Both the position numbers and the translations under genes were made by a program. Below, piece after piece: positions 54,953 through 63,632 of a stretch of DNA of 64,000 nucleotides (the first letter of the stretch is position 1; each line of letters starts with the position of its first letter). The notes under the pieces are model-generated. The model was not told the origin of the DNA, made no database searches, and worked only from the letters and a program-made list of their open reading frames with translations. This DNA is from Bacteroidales bacterium H5. Lineage in GTDB: Bacteria; Bacteroidota; Bacteroidia; Bacteroidales; Muribaculaceae. Location of the stretch: NCBI GenBank assembly GCA_001701225.1, contig DAAQ01000010.1, forward strand, positions 62,001 through 126,000, in the 5' to 3' direction.

Positions 54953-56146
54953 ATGATCAAGTTTTTCCGCAAGATACACCTGTGGCTCTCGGTGCCGTTC
55001 GGCATCATCATCACACTTGTCTGTTTTTCGGGCGCGATGCTCATATTAGAGCCTGAGATAACCAGGAGTGTCAGGAGCGATGTCTATTATGTCGACGAGA
55101 CCATGGAGAGCCCGCTCCCTATGGACGAGCTCATGGAGACCGTCAAGGCATCCCTGCCCGACAGCGTGTCGATAACCGGGGTTACAGTCTACTCTGACAT
55201 CGACCGCACCTATCAGGTCAATCTCTCCAAGCCCCGCCGGGCCTCACTGTTCATCGACCAGTATTCGGGCGAGATTACAGGGCGTTACGAGCGTCTCGGA
55301 TTCTTCTCGGTCATGTTCAGGCTGCACCGCTGGCTGCTCGACAGCGCCAATCCGCACGGCGATGGCGTCAAGGTAGGCAAGCTCCTCGTGGGCATATCCA
55401 CGCTCATATTTGTCATCGCTCTTATCAGCGGTGTCGTGATATGGTGGCCGCGGGCACGCAAGAATCTCGGAAAGAGCCTCTCCATCTCCTTCTCCAAAGG
55501 GTGGAAAGGGTTCTGGAAGGGACTCCATGTGGCCGGAGGCATGTATGCCCTGATATTCGTGCTGGCCATGGCCCTGACCGGGCTCACATGGTCGTTTGAC
55601 TGGTATCGCACGGCATTCTATGCCGTGTGCGGTGTGGAGCATACTCCCCGCAATCTCGGTCAGGCCCCTCAGGCAGAAGGTGCAGGACGTCATGGCGAGC
55701 GCGGAGGCCGCGGCGAGGGTCGCCGTGGAGGGGGTGGCCGTCACGGTCATGGCGGCGAGGGTCGCCGTCACTCCGAGTTCGGACGCTGGCAGGGTGTCTA
55801 TGACGAGCTGCAAGCCAAGAATCCGGGAGCCGCGCAGATAACCGTAGGGCCGGAGACCGCCACTGTCACCCTCGGCACCACCGGCAACAGCCGTGCCGCC
55901 GACCGGTATGAGTTCAACCGCCGTTCGGGCGAGGTGACACCCTCGGCCATGTATTCCGACGCCAACGGTGCCGACAGGCTGAGGGGATGGATCTATTCCA
56001 TCCACACAGGCTCGCTGGGTGGCATCTTCACCCGCATACTCTGGCTGTTGGGCGCCCTGCTCGGCGCATCACTCCCTCTGACCGGCTATTATATCTGGAT
56101 AAGGCATCTCATCGGGAAGAAGGAGCCTCATCCACATCACCATTGA
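54953..56146 (+). CDS. xusC: PepSY-TM inner-membrane protein, XusC-like, with His-rich insert
   Basis: The 397-residue protein has four membrane helices (about 11-33, 138-162, 190-212, 358-380) and PepSY domains between them. 'IHLWLSVPFGIIITLVCFSG' and 'MFRLHRWLLD' are hallmarks of PepSY-TM proteins, which reduce ferric siderophores or bind haem. In the second periplasmic loop (about 235-270) there is a Gly/Arg/His-rich insert ('GRHGERGGRGEGRR', 'GRHGHGGEGRRH'), and the C-terminus ends 'EPHPHHH'. Both suggest metal binding. It matches XusC in gene order and would release iron from the imported siderophore. The His-rich parts look unusual for the family. Confidence 0.8.
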   Translation: MIKFFRKIHLWLSVPFGIIITLVCFSGAMLILEPEITRSVRSDVYYVDETMESPLPMDELMETVKASLPDSVSITGVTVYSDIDRTYQVNLSKPRRASLFIDQYSGEITGRYERLGFFSVMFRLHRWLLDSANPHGDGVKVGKLLVGISTLIFVIALISGVVIWWPRARKNLGKSLSISFSKGWKGFWKGLHVAGGMYALIFVLAMALTGLTWSFDWYRTAFYAVCGVEHTPRNLGQAPQAEGAGRHGERGGRGEGRRGGGGRHGHGGEGRRHSEFGRWQGVYDELQAKNPGAAQITVGPETATVTLGTTGNSRAADRYEFNRRSGEVTPSAMYSDANGADRLRGWIYSIHTGSLGGIFTRILWLLGALLGASLPLTGYYIWIRHLIGKKEPHPHHH

Positions 56147-56170
56147 TCAGGTTTTTTGTTATATGACATC

Positions 56171-56212
56171 CGGGGCCGTCTCCGATTTCAGGGAGACATG
56201 GCCCCGGTTTTT
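56171..56212 (+). terminator. Rho-independent terminator of the xus-like operon
   Basis: A 13-bp stem with a two-base bulge (56171-56183 with 56192-56206) is followed by five T residues (56208-56212), 25 nt after the last stop. The T-run doubles as the -33 region of the next promoter. Confidence 0.8.
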
Positions 56213-56244
56213 GTGCGTTATCTCACGAATAATTGGTAATTTTG
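56210..56244 (+). promoter_or_regulatory. Promoter of the MFS transporter gene
   Basis: TTTG at 56210-56213 and TAATTTTG at 56237-56244 (full -7 match) are separated by 23 nt. The start of transcription would be near 56251, so the ATG at 56266 is the only sensible start of the next gene. Confidence 0.6.
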
Positions 56245-56265
56245 CATAAAATTTCTGATAAGTCC

Positions 56266-57465
56266 ATGACAACAGGTACAGTCAATTTCGGCAAAAAGTA
56301 TTATCTCTTCCTCATAGTTTTCCTCGGTATGCTCTCGGCTTTCGGGCCGTTTGTCACCGACATGTATCTCCCGACATTGCCGTCGATGGCGGCCATATTC
56401 CACACCACCCCGTCGCAGGTGCAGATGGGACTTGCCACAAGTATGCTCGGCCTGGCGGTGGGGCAGGTATTTTTCGGGCCTCTCAGCGACAAGTACGGGC
56501 GACGCCCGGTGCTGATGTCCGCGATGGTGCTCTTTGCCATCTCGACGGTGGTCAGCATCTACTCGCCCACGATTGAGTTCTTCAACATCTGCCGCTTCAT
56601 GCAGGGACTGGGCGGAGCCGGGGGCATAGTGCTGTCGCGCTCCATCTCGACCGACTGCTATTCGGGACGCGAGCTTGCCAAGACCCTGGCCATAATCGGC
56701 GCCGTCAACGGTATCGCTCCCGTCACCGCTCCTGTGGTGGGTGGTCTTGTGGCCGGAGCTGTGGGATGGCAGGGGATATTCTGGATCCTCTTCACAATCG
56801 GGGTCGTGCTGCTGGGCATGTGCATCGTGTTCAGGGAATCGCTGCCCGGCGAGGCACGCCATCGCGGTTCTGTGCTGAGCCTGATGTCGGCCTTCCCCCG
56901 GCTTGTGCGGATGAGGTATTTCAGGGTCTATGTGCTGATGTTCGCGTTTGCCAACGGCGTGCTGTTCGCCTATATCTCGTCGGCATCGTTCATCATACAG
57001 GACTGTTTCGGATATTCCGAGCTGGTGTTTGCCGTCATCTTCGGCATCAATGCGCTTGGTATAGGGATAGGCTCGGCCCTGTCGCTTAAGTTCAGGCAGA
57101 TGTCAAACGCCGCCCTCTTCGGTGCCTCGGGCATAACGGTGGTGTCTGTACTGCAGATAGCCTGCCACTATCTCTCGGGGAGTTTCGTCCCGTTCGAGCT
57201 CCTGACATTCGTCATGCTGGTATGCGTGGGCTTCATCTTCACGGCGGCCACGACGCTTGCCATGGACGAGGGGAGACAGTATGTCGGCGCGGCCTCGGCC
57301 ATATTCGGCGCGATGGGATTCCTCGCGGGGGGCATCGTCTCTCCGCTGGTCGGCATCGTCGACATCATGCTCACGACCATGGTCATCACCGCCATCTGCT
57401 CGGTCTGCGCCCTCGGCTTTGCTGTGATGTCGCGCATGCGCCCCAGGGTCACTGCCGGGGCTTAA
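56266..57465 (+). CDS. MFS drug exporter, Bcr/CflA type
   Basis: The 399-residue protein has twelve predicted membrane helices. 'TDMYLPTLPSMAAIF' at the end of helix 1 is typical of the Bcr/CflA drug:H+ antiporters, and 'GPLSDKYGRRPVL' is MFS motif A. The Arg of 'LSRSISTDCYSGRELA' after helix 4 is also in place. It should export small drugs or dipeptides across the inner membrane by proton antiport. I chose ATG 56266; a TTG at 56233 opens the same frame but lies in the promoter. The gene is followed by the LuxR-type regulator after 4 nt. Confidence 0.88.
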   Translation: MTTGTVNFGKKYYLFLIVFLGMLSAFGPFVTDMYLPTLPSMAAIFHTTPSQVQMGLATSMLGLAVGQVFFGPLSDKYGRRPVLMSAMVLFAISTVVSIYSPTIEFFNICRFMQGLGGAGGIVLSRSISTDCYSGRELAKTLAIIGAVNGIAPVTAPVVGGLVAGAVGWQGIFWILFTIGVVLLGMCIVFRESLPGEARHRGSVLSLMSAFPRLVRMRYFRVYVLMFAFANGVLFAYISSASFIIQDCFGYSELVFAVIFGINALGIGIGSALSLKFRQMSNAALFGASGITVVSVLQIACHYLSGSFVPFELLTFVMLVCVGFIFTAATTLAMDEGRQYVGAASAIFGAMGFLAGGIVSPLVGIVDIMLTTMVITAICSVCALGFAVMSRMRPRVTAGA

Positions 57466-57469
57466 GGAT

Positions 57470-58246
57470 ATGGATATACTGCGTAAGGAACTCAACAGCA
57501 TCTATGAGGCCCAGCATCTCGGGCGTGAGAACCTGAGTCCGGCTGACGTAGCCTCTGCGCGGGCACGGGCCGAGGTCATGATCGGTGTTAACGGGGCGTG
57601 TGCCGTGATAACCGACGCCTCGTGCGACCGCTGCTATGTCATGGCCGGAGGGTTCGGGCGTCTGATGGGATTCTCTGATGTCCCGTTTCTTGTCCAGGAA
57701 GTCGCGTCGAGCGATGAGGATGAGATATACAGCCGTCTCCACCCCGAGGATCTGGTTGACAAGAGGATGCTCGAATATGAGTTCTTCAGGCGTGTTGACG
57801 CCCTCCCTCCCAGCGAGAAGACGCTGTTCAAGGCCACCTGCCGCATCAGGATGAGAGACCGCGAGGGGGTGTATAGATATGTCGACAACAGTACGCAGGT
57901 TGTCGGGCTATCGCCTGCGGGCAGTATGTGGCTCATATTATGCTGCTATGACCTGTCGCCCGACCTGTCTGACCGTGGCGATGGGATAAGCCCGTGTATC
58001 GTCAGCAACACTACAGGCGAGACGCAGTGTCTCTCGTTCGGCGCACGGAGGCAACACCTTCTCACAGAGCGCGAGAAGGAAATATTGCGTCTTATCCGCG
58101 AGGGGAGGCCGAGCAAGCAGATAGCCGCGTTGCTCGGCATCAGCGTCAATACCGTGAACCGTCACCGCCAGAACATCATATCCAAGCTGAGTGTAGGCAA
58201 CAGCATCGAGGCCGTGACGGCTGCCACAGCCATGAGGCTGCTGTGA
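57470..58246 (+). CDS. PAS-like/LuxR-type HTH transcriptional regulator
   Basis: The 258-residue protein has a variable N-terminal region with PAS-fold features ('YRYVDNSTQVVGLSPAGSMW', about residues 50-170) and a clear LuxR/GerE helix-turn-helix at about 196-255 ('LLTEREKEILRLIREGRPSK', 'LLGISVNTVNRHRQNIISKL'). No receiver domain is present, so it is not a classical response regulator; the PAS part may bind a ligand or haem/flavin. It lies 4 nt after the MFS exporter gene, so it may control that exporter or be co-expressed with it. The domain split is by eye. Confidence 0.85.
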   Translation: MDILRKELNSIYEAQHLGRENLSPADVASARARAEVMIGVNGACAVITDASCDRCYVMAGGFGRLMGFSDVPFLVQEVASSDEDEIYSRLHPEDLVDKRMLEYEFFRRVDALPPSEKTLFKATCRIRMRDREGVYRYVDNSTQVVGLSPAGSMWLILCCYDLSPDLSDRGDGISPCIVSNTTGETQCLSFGARRQHLLTEREKEILRLIREGRPSKQIAALLGISVNTVNRHRQNIISKLSVGNSIEAVTAATAMRLL

Positions 58247-58278
58247 CAGATGCAGCAGGGATATGGTTATTTTTCAGT

Positions 58279-58310
58279 ATTGTATGCGCGGCGCCCGGGT
58301 GCTAACTTTG
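58279..58310 (+). promoter_or_regulatory. Promoter of the MalS-like gene
   Basis: TAACTTTG (58303-58310) fully matches TAnnTTTG and ATTG (58279-58282) lies 20 nt upstream. The ATG at 58327 follows after 16 nt. Confidence 0.6.
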
Positions 58311-58326
58311 CCGGAAAAATACTGCG

Positions 58327-60021
58327 ATGAAAAACCTGTTGCTTACTCTTGCGCTCACGGCCTGTGCGTCGGGTGCATTCTGCGGTTCGTCGTGCCCGGA
58401 ATTCGACTGGGGAGGCGCGACCGTCTACTTTGTGATAACCGACCGTTTCTGCAACGGTGACACCACCAACGATGTCAACTATGGCCGCATCACCGACTAT
58501 GGTAGCGAACGGCTCAATGCCGCTACGTTTCATGGCGGTGATTTCAAGGGGATGCTGCAGAAGGCCAAAGAGGGTTATTTCACGTCGCTAGGCGTGGATG
58601 TCGTGTGGATGACCGATGTCTATGAGCAGATACACGGCTGGATGTCGGGGTCAGGCGCGGTCAACGATTTTCCGCACTACGGCTATCACGGCTATTATCC
58701 TCTCGACTATACGCAGACCGACCGCAACTATGGCACCGTCGAGGAGCTGCGCGAGCTTGTCGATACCCTCCATGCGCAGGGAATTCGGGTCATGCTCGGT
58801 GCCAACCTCAACGACCCCGGCTATCCGACACTGCTCGATGCGGTGCAGTACGGATTTGCCGACACGGGACTGACTCCGGGGGAGGCCGCCATGCACCGCC
58901 GCGACTGGAGCTATGACAGATTTTATGAGGGGCGCCTCGGTTGGAACGGATGGTATGACCGCGGTTGGATACGTATGCCCGACGAGGGATGGGACGAGAC
59001 CAATCCCCTTGAGGCCACACTCTACGGGATGCCCGATTTCAAGGACGAGAGCGATGAGGCTGTAGGGATTCCACCCTTCCTGCACCGCAAATGGGATGGC
59101 GAAGGGCACGACAATGACCCGTGGGTCAACCCATCGGCGCGCCGGTACAGGGCCGACCGCCGTTGGTCGCCGATGCAATATGTCACGGCGTGGATAGCAT
59201 CGTGGGTCGAGGAATTCGGCATCGACGGTTTCCGCTGCGACATAGTGGAGAATGTGCATACAAGACGATGGAAAGAACTCAACGAGGCATGCAATGCCGC
59301 CCTGGACCGCTGGCGTGCGAGACATAAGGGTGTGCCGGGTGCCGGGTGGACCGACAGGTTCTATATGACAGGCGACTTTGACGGCGCGTCGATAGACCGT
59401 AAGCCCGGTTATGCCGATGCCGGATTCTCGAGCATGGTCAATTTCTATTTTCCGAAATCGGGCGACCTCGACGGGATAGCCTATGTCTGGCAGGCATACG
59501 CCGACAGCGTCCGGGCCCACCACGACTGGCATCCCTTCAGCTATCTCAACAATTCCTATCATCGCGACGCCGACTCTTCGAAGATGTTTGAGAACGCAAT
59601 CGCACTGTTGCTATCCCCCGGCACGGTGCAGATATTCTATGGCGACGAGAGCGGACGTGGCCTCAGCGACGCGCGCCTCAATGTCGACGCGGCCCAGGCC
59701 TTCCGCTCGGACATGAACTGGAATGACACCGACACGTTGCTCCTGAGCCATTTCCGCCGCCTCGGTGAGATACGCCGTTCAAATCCCGTCATCGCCCGCG
59801 GATGGCAGAAGACACTCGACGTGCATACGGTGCTGAGATATGATGATGAGGACAGAGTGCTGATACGCCTTCTTCCCGAAGCCGGAAGGGGCTTTGACAT
59901 CTATGGCGTATTTGCGGATGGCGAGACCGTCACCGACCTCTACACCGGCCACACCGCCGTAGTCACGGACGGCAAAGTCTCCCTCCCCGCAGTCGGGAAC
60001 CGAGTCGCAGTGTTGAGATAG
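58327..60021 (+). CDS. MalS-like GH13 alpha-amylase-family protein with altered catalytic residues
   Basis: The 564-residue secreted protein aligns well with the periplasmic amylase MalS of Escherichia coli: 'VYFVITDRFCNGD', 'EQIHGWMSG', 'DFPHYGYHGYYPLDYTQTD', 'GTVQIFYGDESGRGL' and 'RSDMNWND' all recur there. However, key residues differ. Region I, where GH13 has D..N.H, reads 'LGANLND' (Gly158, Asp163). The nucleophile is kept (Asp305 in 'GFRCDIVE'). The general-acid Glu of MalS 'MTGEAW' is Asp350 in 'MTGDFDG'. Region IV, SSHD in MalS, is 'NNSYHRD' (His412, Asp414) with an insertion. It may be inactive, a binding protein, or have a changed specificity. The N-terminal signal contains 'LTACAS' and 'AFCGS', so it could be a lipoprotein. 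Confidence 0.85.
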   Translation: MKNLLLTLALTACASGAFCGSSCPEFDWGGATVYFVITDRFCNGDTTNDVNYGRITDYGSERLNAATFHGGDFKGMLQKAKEGYFTSLGVDVVWMTDVYEQIHGWMSGSGAVNDFPHYGYHGYYPLDYTQTDRNYGTVEELRELVDTLHAQGIRVMLGANLNDPGYPTLLDAVQYGFADTGLTPGEAAMHRRDWSYDRFYEGRLGWNGWYDRGWIRMPDEGWDETNPLEATLYGMPDFKDESDEAVGIPPFLHRKWDGEGHDNDPWVNPSARRYRADRRWSPMQYVTAWIASWVEEFGIDGFRCDIVENVHTRRWKELNEACNAALDRWRARHKGVPGAGWTDRFYMTGDFDGASIDRKPGYADAGFSSMVNFYFPKSGDLDGIAYVWQAYADSVRAHHDWHPFSYLNNSYHRDADSSKMFENAIALLLSPGTVQIFYGDESGRGLSDARLNVDAAQAFRSDMNWNDTDTLLLSHFRRLGEIRRSNPVIARGWQKTLDVHTVLRYDDEDRVLIRLLPEAGRGFDIYGVFADGETVTDLYTGHTAVVTDGKVSLPAVGNRVAVLR

Positions 60022-60041
60022 CATATGTTAACTGGCGATTT

Positions 60042-60253
60042 GCCCCGCCTTGTGCGGGGCGTGGAAATATAGCCCCGAGGCTTGCCTCGGGGTATTGGAA
60101 GCGATTATTATCCGGGTGTCCGAAGGGTATCCGGGATTACCGTCATCTGTACGTACGGGTATTCCGCGACCCCTGCGGGGCCGCTTGTCGGTGGTGGGCC
60201 ACCTCCCCCGAGGCAAGCCTCGGGGCTACTTTTCACTGCCCCGCAAGCGGGGC
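60042..60253. repeat. Paired inverted hairpin element (REP/BIME- or MITE-like)
   Basis: The left arm holds two hairpins (GCCCCGC stem at 60042-60060; CCCCGAGG stem at 60073-60092). The right arm holds the same two in inverted order and orientation (60206-60225; 60238-60253). Over about 50 bp the arms are near-identical inverted copies, including the spacers between hairpins. The core of about 110 bp between them has a third small stem near 60170-60180. The whole region 60022-60360 otherwise contains no gene, only this element and the terminator after it. Confidence 0.7.
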
Positions 60254-60280
60254 AATTCCACCCGATACTTGAACCTATAA

Positions 60281-60317
60281 ATAAAAGGGCAAGACCACCG
60301 ATTTGGCGGTCTTGCCC
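60281..60317 (-). terminator. Rho-independent terminator of the alpha/beta-hydrolase gene
   Basis: A 13-bp stem with one mismatch (60287-60299 with 60305-60317) is followed on the minus strand by TTTTAT. It lies 44 nt after the stop of the hydrolase gene. Confidence 0.75.
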
Positions 60318-60360
60318 GGAATGTGTTGCCTTAAACCAATCTTTATTTACCTTGCATGAA

Positions 60361-61386
60361 TCATATTAACCTTGATTGCCTGAACAACCATTCCCTTACA
60401 GGGGTGAGCCTGTAGGCATAGTCGAACGAGTACATGTGCTCGCTCCCCTTGCCGTCGGCGGGGAGGACGGTCTTGGACTCGAAATTGATAATGTTGATGG
60501 GTGCGCCTTTTGCCAGCTCCTCGGTGGCGAGACGGTCCTGTTCGGCCTGAGGCAACCTGGCGCTCCATTCAGCATACTCATATCTTATCCCGGCGTTGTC
60601 GGCCGCTGTCTCGAGTGCTCCGAAAGTACCTGCTTTACCTGCTGTGATGAATGTGAATTTATGCTTGACAAGTTCGGGGAATGTCGCGCTGTCCCAATGG
60701 CAGTCGACAAATATCGAGGCAGCGAAAACGTCGGGATATGTTACATTATAATACATGGAGATCATACCTCCCATAGACTGCCCTGTGTTGTAGAGGCGTC
60801 TGGAGTCGACGTTTTTCCCGGAGGCAATCTCCTTGACCAGCCGCATCACCATGTCAACCTCGGCGGTGTGCTGATAGGCGTCGTTGACGGCCACACCCGA
60901 GTATTGGGGCACCAGCACATAGCAGGGATGTTGCTTCTGCCACTCGTCGGTAGCCCATACCAGTGCGCCGTAACCCTGGGTGAGCGGGCGTGTCACATCG
61001 GTGCCGGGGGTGCTTGCGTCGGCCATGAAGAGCACCATCGGATATCTGGCTGACTCCTTCATGTCCTTGGGGGTGTAGAGGTTGTAGTGCAGGGTCTTGC
61101 CGGTCTCGGCATCCGTGTATTCGAGCTGCCTGAACTCGGGCACCTCTGTCTTTATCATGGATTGCAGGACGGCATCGCCCGACTTGTCTATGACAGGCCC
61201 TCCGCCGGGTGTGCCCAGTTGCGGGCCTCCGGGCTTGCCGCCCTTACGGTCGGTTTTCTGCTGTATGGTGTCAGCGGCTGCGGTATCAGTGGCAGATGTC
61301 TTTCCCGAACAGGATGAGATGGCCGTGACGGAACACATCAGTGCCAGGGAGAGGAGTGAGGCTGTCAAGTTTTTTCCTGAATTCAT
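60361..61386 (-). CDS. Alpha/beta-hydrolase (esterase/peptidase-like) lipoprotein
   Basis: The 341-residue product has a lipoprotein signal with Cys26 followed by Ser-Gly-Lys, without the acidic residues that mark surface lipoproteins, so it is probably anchored facing the periplasm. After a Gly/Pro-rich linker (about 45-70), an alpha/beta-hydrolase domain shows 'RYPMVLFMADAS' and the nucleophile elbow 'NTGQSMGG' (Ser204), a member of the G-x-S-x-G class. A His in 'GSEHMYSF' near 320 could complete the triad. The fold resembles putative esterases of the PHB-depolymerase or prolyl-oligopeptidase groups. The substrate is unknown; it is transcribed alone. Confidence 0.75.
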   Translation of the reverse strand: MNSGKNLTASLLSLALMCSVTAISSCSGKTSATDTAAADTIQQKTDRKGGKPGGPQLGTPGGGPVIDKSGDAVLQSMIKTEVPEFRQLEYTDAETGKTLHYNLYTPKDMKESARYPMVLFMADASTPGTDVTRPLTQGYGALVWATDEWQKQHPCYVLVPQYSGVAVNDAYQHTAEVDMVMRLVKEIASGKNVDSRRLYNTGQSMGGMISMYYNVTYPDVFAASIFVDCHWDSATFPELVKHKFTFITAGKAGTFGALETAADNAGIRYEYAEWSARLPQAEQDRLATEELAKGAPINIINFESKTVLPADGKGSEHMYSFDYAYRLTPVREWLFRQSRLI

Positions 61387-61561
61387 CGTACATATATATT
61401 GAGTGACTATATCTATAAGATATTTGGCGGAGATAAAGTTTAAGCCTGTCGACCAACGGACTGTTACAGATGGTGAACGACAGGAATGTGGTGCTGGATA
61501 TGACTGAACAGTGGCGCGCGGGAAGCGTTTTTTGAGGAAAGTTGAATTTTTTAATGAATTT

Positions 61562-61593
61562 TTTGTGGTTTTACGGAAAAATGCTTAAATTAG
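61562..61593 (+). promoter_or_regulatory. Promoter of the DUF349 gene
   Basis: TTTG (61562-61565) is separated by 20 nt from TAAATTAG (61586-61593), one base off the -7 consensus. Transcription would start near 61600, which leaves a leader of about 130 nt before the ATG at 61734 and excludes the open-frame start at 61542. Confidence 0.5.
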
Positions 61594-61733
61594 CCGTCGG
61601 AAATGCTGCGGCTTTCCAGATTGCGATTTTTTTACCGATCCCCTTCGGTCGCGGGCGCTTGCCTCTTTTGCGGGAAAAACGCCTGTGGCAGAAGCAAACT
61701 TATCACATACCTCATCCCCCACTACGAACTGTT

Positions 61734-63620
61734 ATGGAACAGCGTGACCCGTCGACCGAACCCTCGCAGGTTCAGGTCAACACCTTAGACAATGAGGCCG
61801 CACCTGCAGCCGATACCGTGAAAACAGAGACCGAAACCACACCGGACACTACGACCCAAGAGGCTGCCGCCGAGACTGTGACGGAGAATGACTCCGAGAC
61901 ATCTGCGGCGCGCCACACCATGTCCAAAGAGGAAATCACAGCCGAGCTGGCCGAGCTATCGGGCAAGGAGCCGGCTGACATATCGAGCGATGAGGTGGCC
62001 CGTCTGAAACAGCAGTTCTATGCCCTGCGCAACGAGGAGCAGCGTCTCGAGCGCACCGCCTATCTTGAGGCCGGAGGCACAGAGGAGGATTTCACACCTG
62101 CCGTTGACAAGACCGAAGAGGTTTTCAAGGCCCTCCTTGCCGTAATCAAGGAGAAGAAAGCCGCATACCGTGCCGCCGTAGAGGCCGAGCAGCAGGCCAA
62201 CTATGACAGGAAGAAAGCAATCATCGACAAGCTGCTCGAACTGAGTGCCGACACCGACAATGTGAACCGCGCCTTCCCGACTGTGCGCGAGCTGCAGACA
62301 CAGTTCAAGGAGATTGGCGAGGTGCCGCAGACCGTGGCCAGCGATGTCTGGAAGAGCTATCAGGACGCCGTGGAGCGGTTCTATGACCAGCTCAAGATAA
62401 ACAAGGAGCTGCGCGACTATGACTTCAAGAAGAATCTCGCCGAGAAGGAGGCCCTCATCGTGGAGGCAGAGAAGCTGCAGGCAGAGGAGGATGTCATCGT
62501 GGCATTCAAGCGTCTGCAGGAGCTGCATGACCAGTGGCGTGGCATCGGCCCTGTGCCCAAGGATGTGCGCGAGCAGATATGGGGCCGCTTCAAGGAGCTC
62601 TCGACCGAGATACATAAGAAATATCAGGACTTTTTTGTAGAGCGCAAGGCCCGCGAGCGCGAGAACGAGGAGGCCAAGACGGCCATCTGCGAGCGTGTCG
62701 AGGCCCTCGACTACTCGGGTCTGGCGACCTATGCCGCATGGGATGCCATGACACGCGATTTCATCGCCGCACAGGAGGAGTGGAAGAAGCTCGGGTATGC
62801 CTCGCGCAAGACCAACACGGCACTGTTCACCCGGTTCCGTTCGGCTTGCGACAAGTTCTTTGCTGCAAAGGCAGATTTCTTCAAGAAGATGAAGGATGTC
62901 CTTGCGGTGAACCTCGAGAAGAAGATTGCGCTCTGCGAGCGTGCCGAGGCACTGAAGGAGAGCACCGACTGGCGTAATACCGCCGAGGAGCTCACCGCTC
63001 TGCAGAAGGAGTGGAAGACCATCGGTGCCGTGGCCAAGAAGCACTCCGACCAGGTGTGGCGCCGGTTCCTCGACGCGTGCGACTATTTCTTCGAGCGCAA
63101 GAAGAAGAACTCGTCAGGCACACGCCGCAACGAGCGTGCCAACCTCGAGCAGAAGACCGAGATAATCCAGAAGCTCAAGGCTCTGGCCTCGGCTCCCGTC
63201 ACAGACCGCGAGGAGACAGTCAAGGCTGTCAAGGACCTCCAGGCCGAGTGGCAGAGCGTGGGCCATGTGCCGTTTGCCGAGAAAGACAAGATATATGCCG
63301 ACTACCGTGCTGTCGTCGACACTCTCTATGACACGTTGAGCATGGGACGGCGTGGCTCCAAGATGGAGGCATTCGAGAACTCGCTTTCGGAGATGGAGGG
63401 CGACTCGCAGCGTCTCTATCGCGAGCGCGAGCGTCTGCTGCGTGCATACGAGCAGCGCAAGAGCGAGCTGCAGACCTATGAGAACAACATGGGATTCCTC
63501 ACCGCCCGCTCAAAGAACGCCGATTCGATGCTGCGCGAGATGCAGCGCCGTGTGCAGAGGCTGCGCGACGACCTCGCTGACCTCGAGTCGAAGATAAAGT
63601 CTATCGACAGCAAGCTCTGA
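61734..63620 (+). CDS. DUF349-repeat coiled-coil protein
   Basis: The 628-residue cytoplasmic protein has an acidic Ala/Glu/Thr-rich N-terminus (about 1-75) and then five DUF349 repeats, each with a 'W..[IL]G.V' turn: 'FKEIGEVPQTVASDVW', 'WRGIGPVPKDVREQIW', 'WKKLGYASRKTNTALF', 'WKTIGAVAKKHSDQVW' and 'WQSVGHVPFAEKDKIY'. A long C-terminal coiled coil follows (about 555-628). The function of DUF349 proteins is not settled. The frame opens at 61542, but the first 64 codons read like an untranslated leader (Phe/Trp-rich, then basic) and lie upstream of the probable transcription start, so the ATG at 61734 is preferred. Confidence 0.85.
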   Translation: MEQRDPSTEPSQVQVNTLDNEAAPAADTVKTETETTPDTTTQEAAAETVTENDSETSAARHTMSKEEITAELAELSGKEPADISSDEVARLKQQFYALRNEEQRLERTAYLEAGGTEEDFTPAVDKTEEVFKALLAVIKEKKAAYRAAVEAEQQANYDRKKAIIDKLLELSADTDNVNRAFPTVRELQTQFKEIGEVPQTVASDVWKSYQDAVERFYDQLKINKELRDYDFKKNLAEKEALIVEAEKLQAEEDVIVAFKRLQELHDQWRGIGPVPKDVREQIWGRFKELSTEIHKKYQDFFVERKARERENEEAKTAICERVEALDYSGLATYAAWDAMTRDFIAAQEEWKKLGYASRKTNTALFTRFRSACDKFFAAKADFFKKMKDVLAVNLEKKIALCERAEALKESTDWRNTAEELTALQKEWKTIGAVAKKHSDQVWRRFLDACDYFFERKKKNSSGTRRNERANLEQKTEIIQKLKALASAPVTDREETVKAVKDLQAEWQSVGHVPFAEKDKIYADYRAVVDTLYDTLSMGRRGSKMEAFENSLSEMEGDSQRLYRERERLLRAYEQRKSELQTYENNMGFLTARSKNADSMLREMQRRVQRLRDDLADLESKIKSIDSKL

Positions 63621-63632
63621 AATACCGAACCA

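Noticed and set aside
56233..56265. TTG start extending the MFS exporter by eleven residues.
   Set aside because: The stretch overlaps the TAATTTTG promoter element and is a poor N-terminus; ATG 56266 is normal for the family.
60050..60369. Two overlapping short open frames (76 and 95 codons) on the plus strand.
   Set aside because: They lie on the inverted hairpin repeat and the terminator, change frame over the same bases, and have no domain; they are translations of a palindromic repeat.
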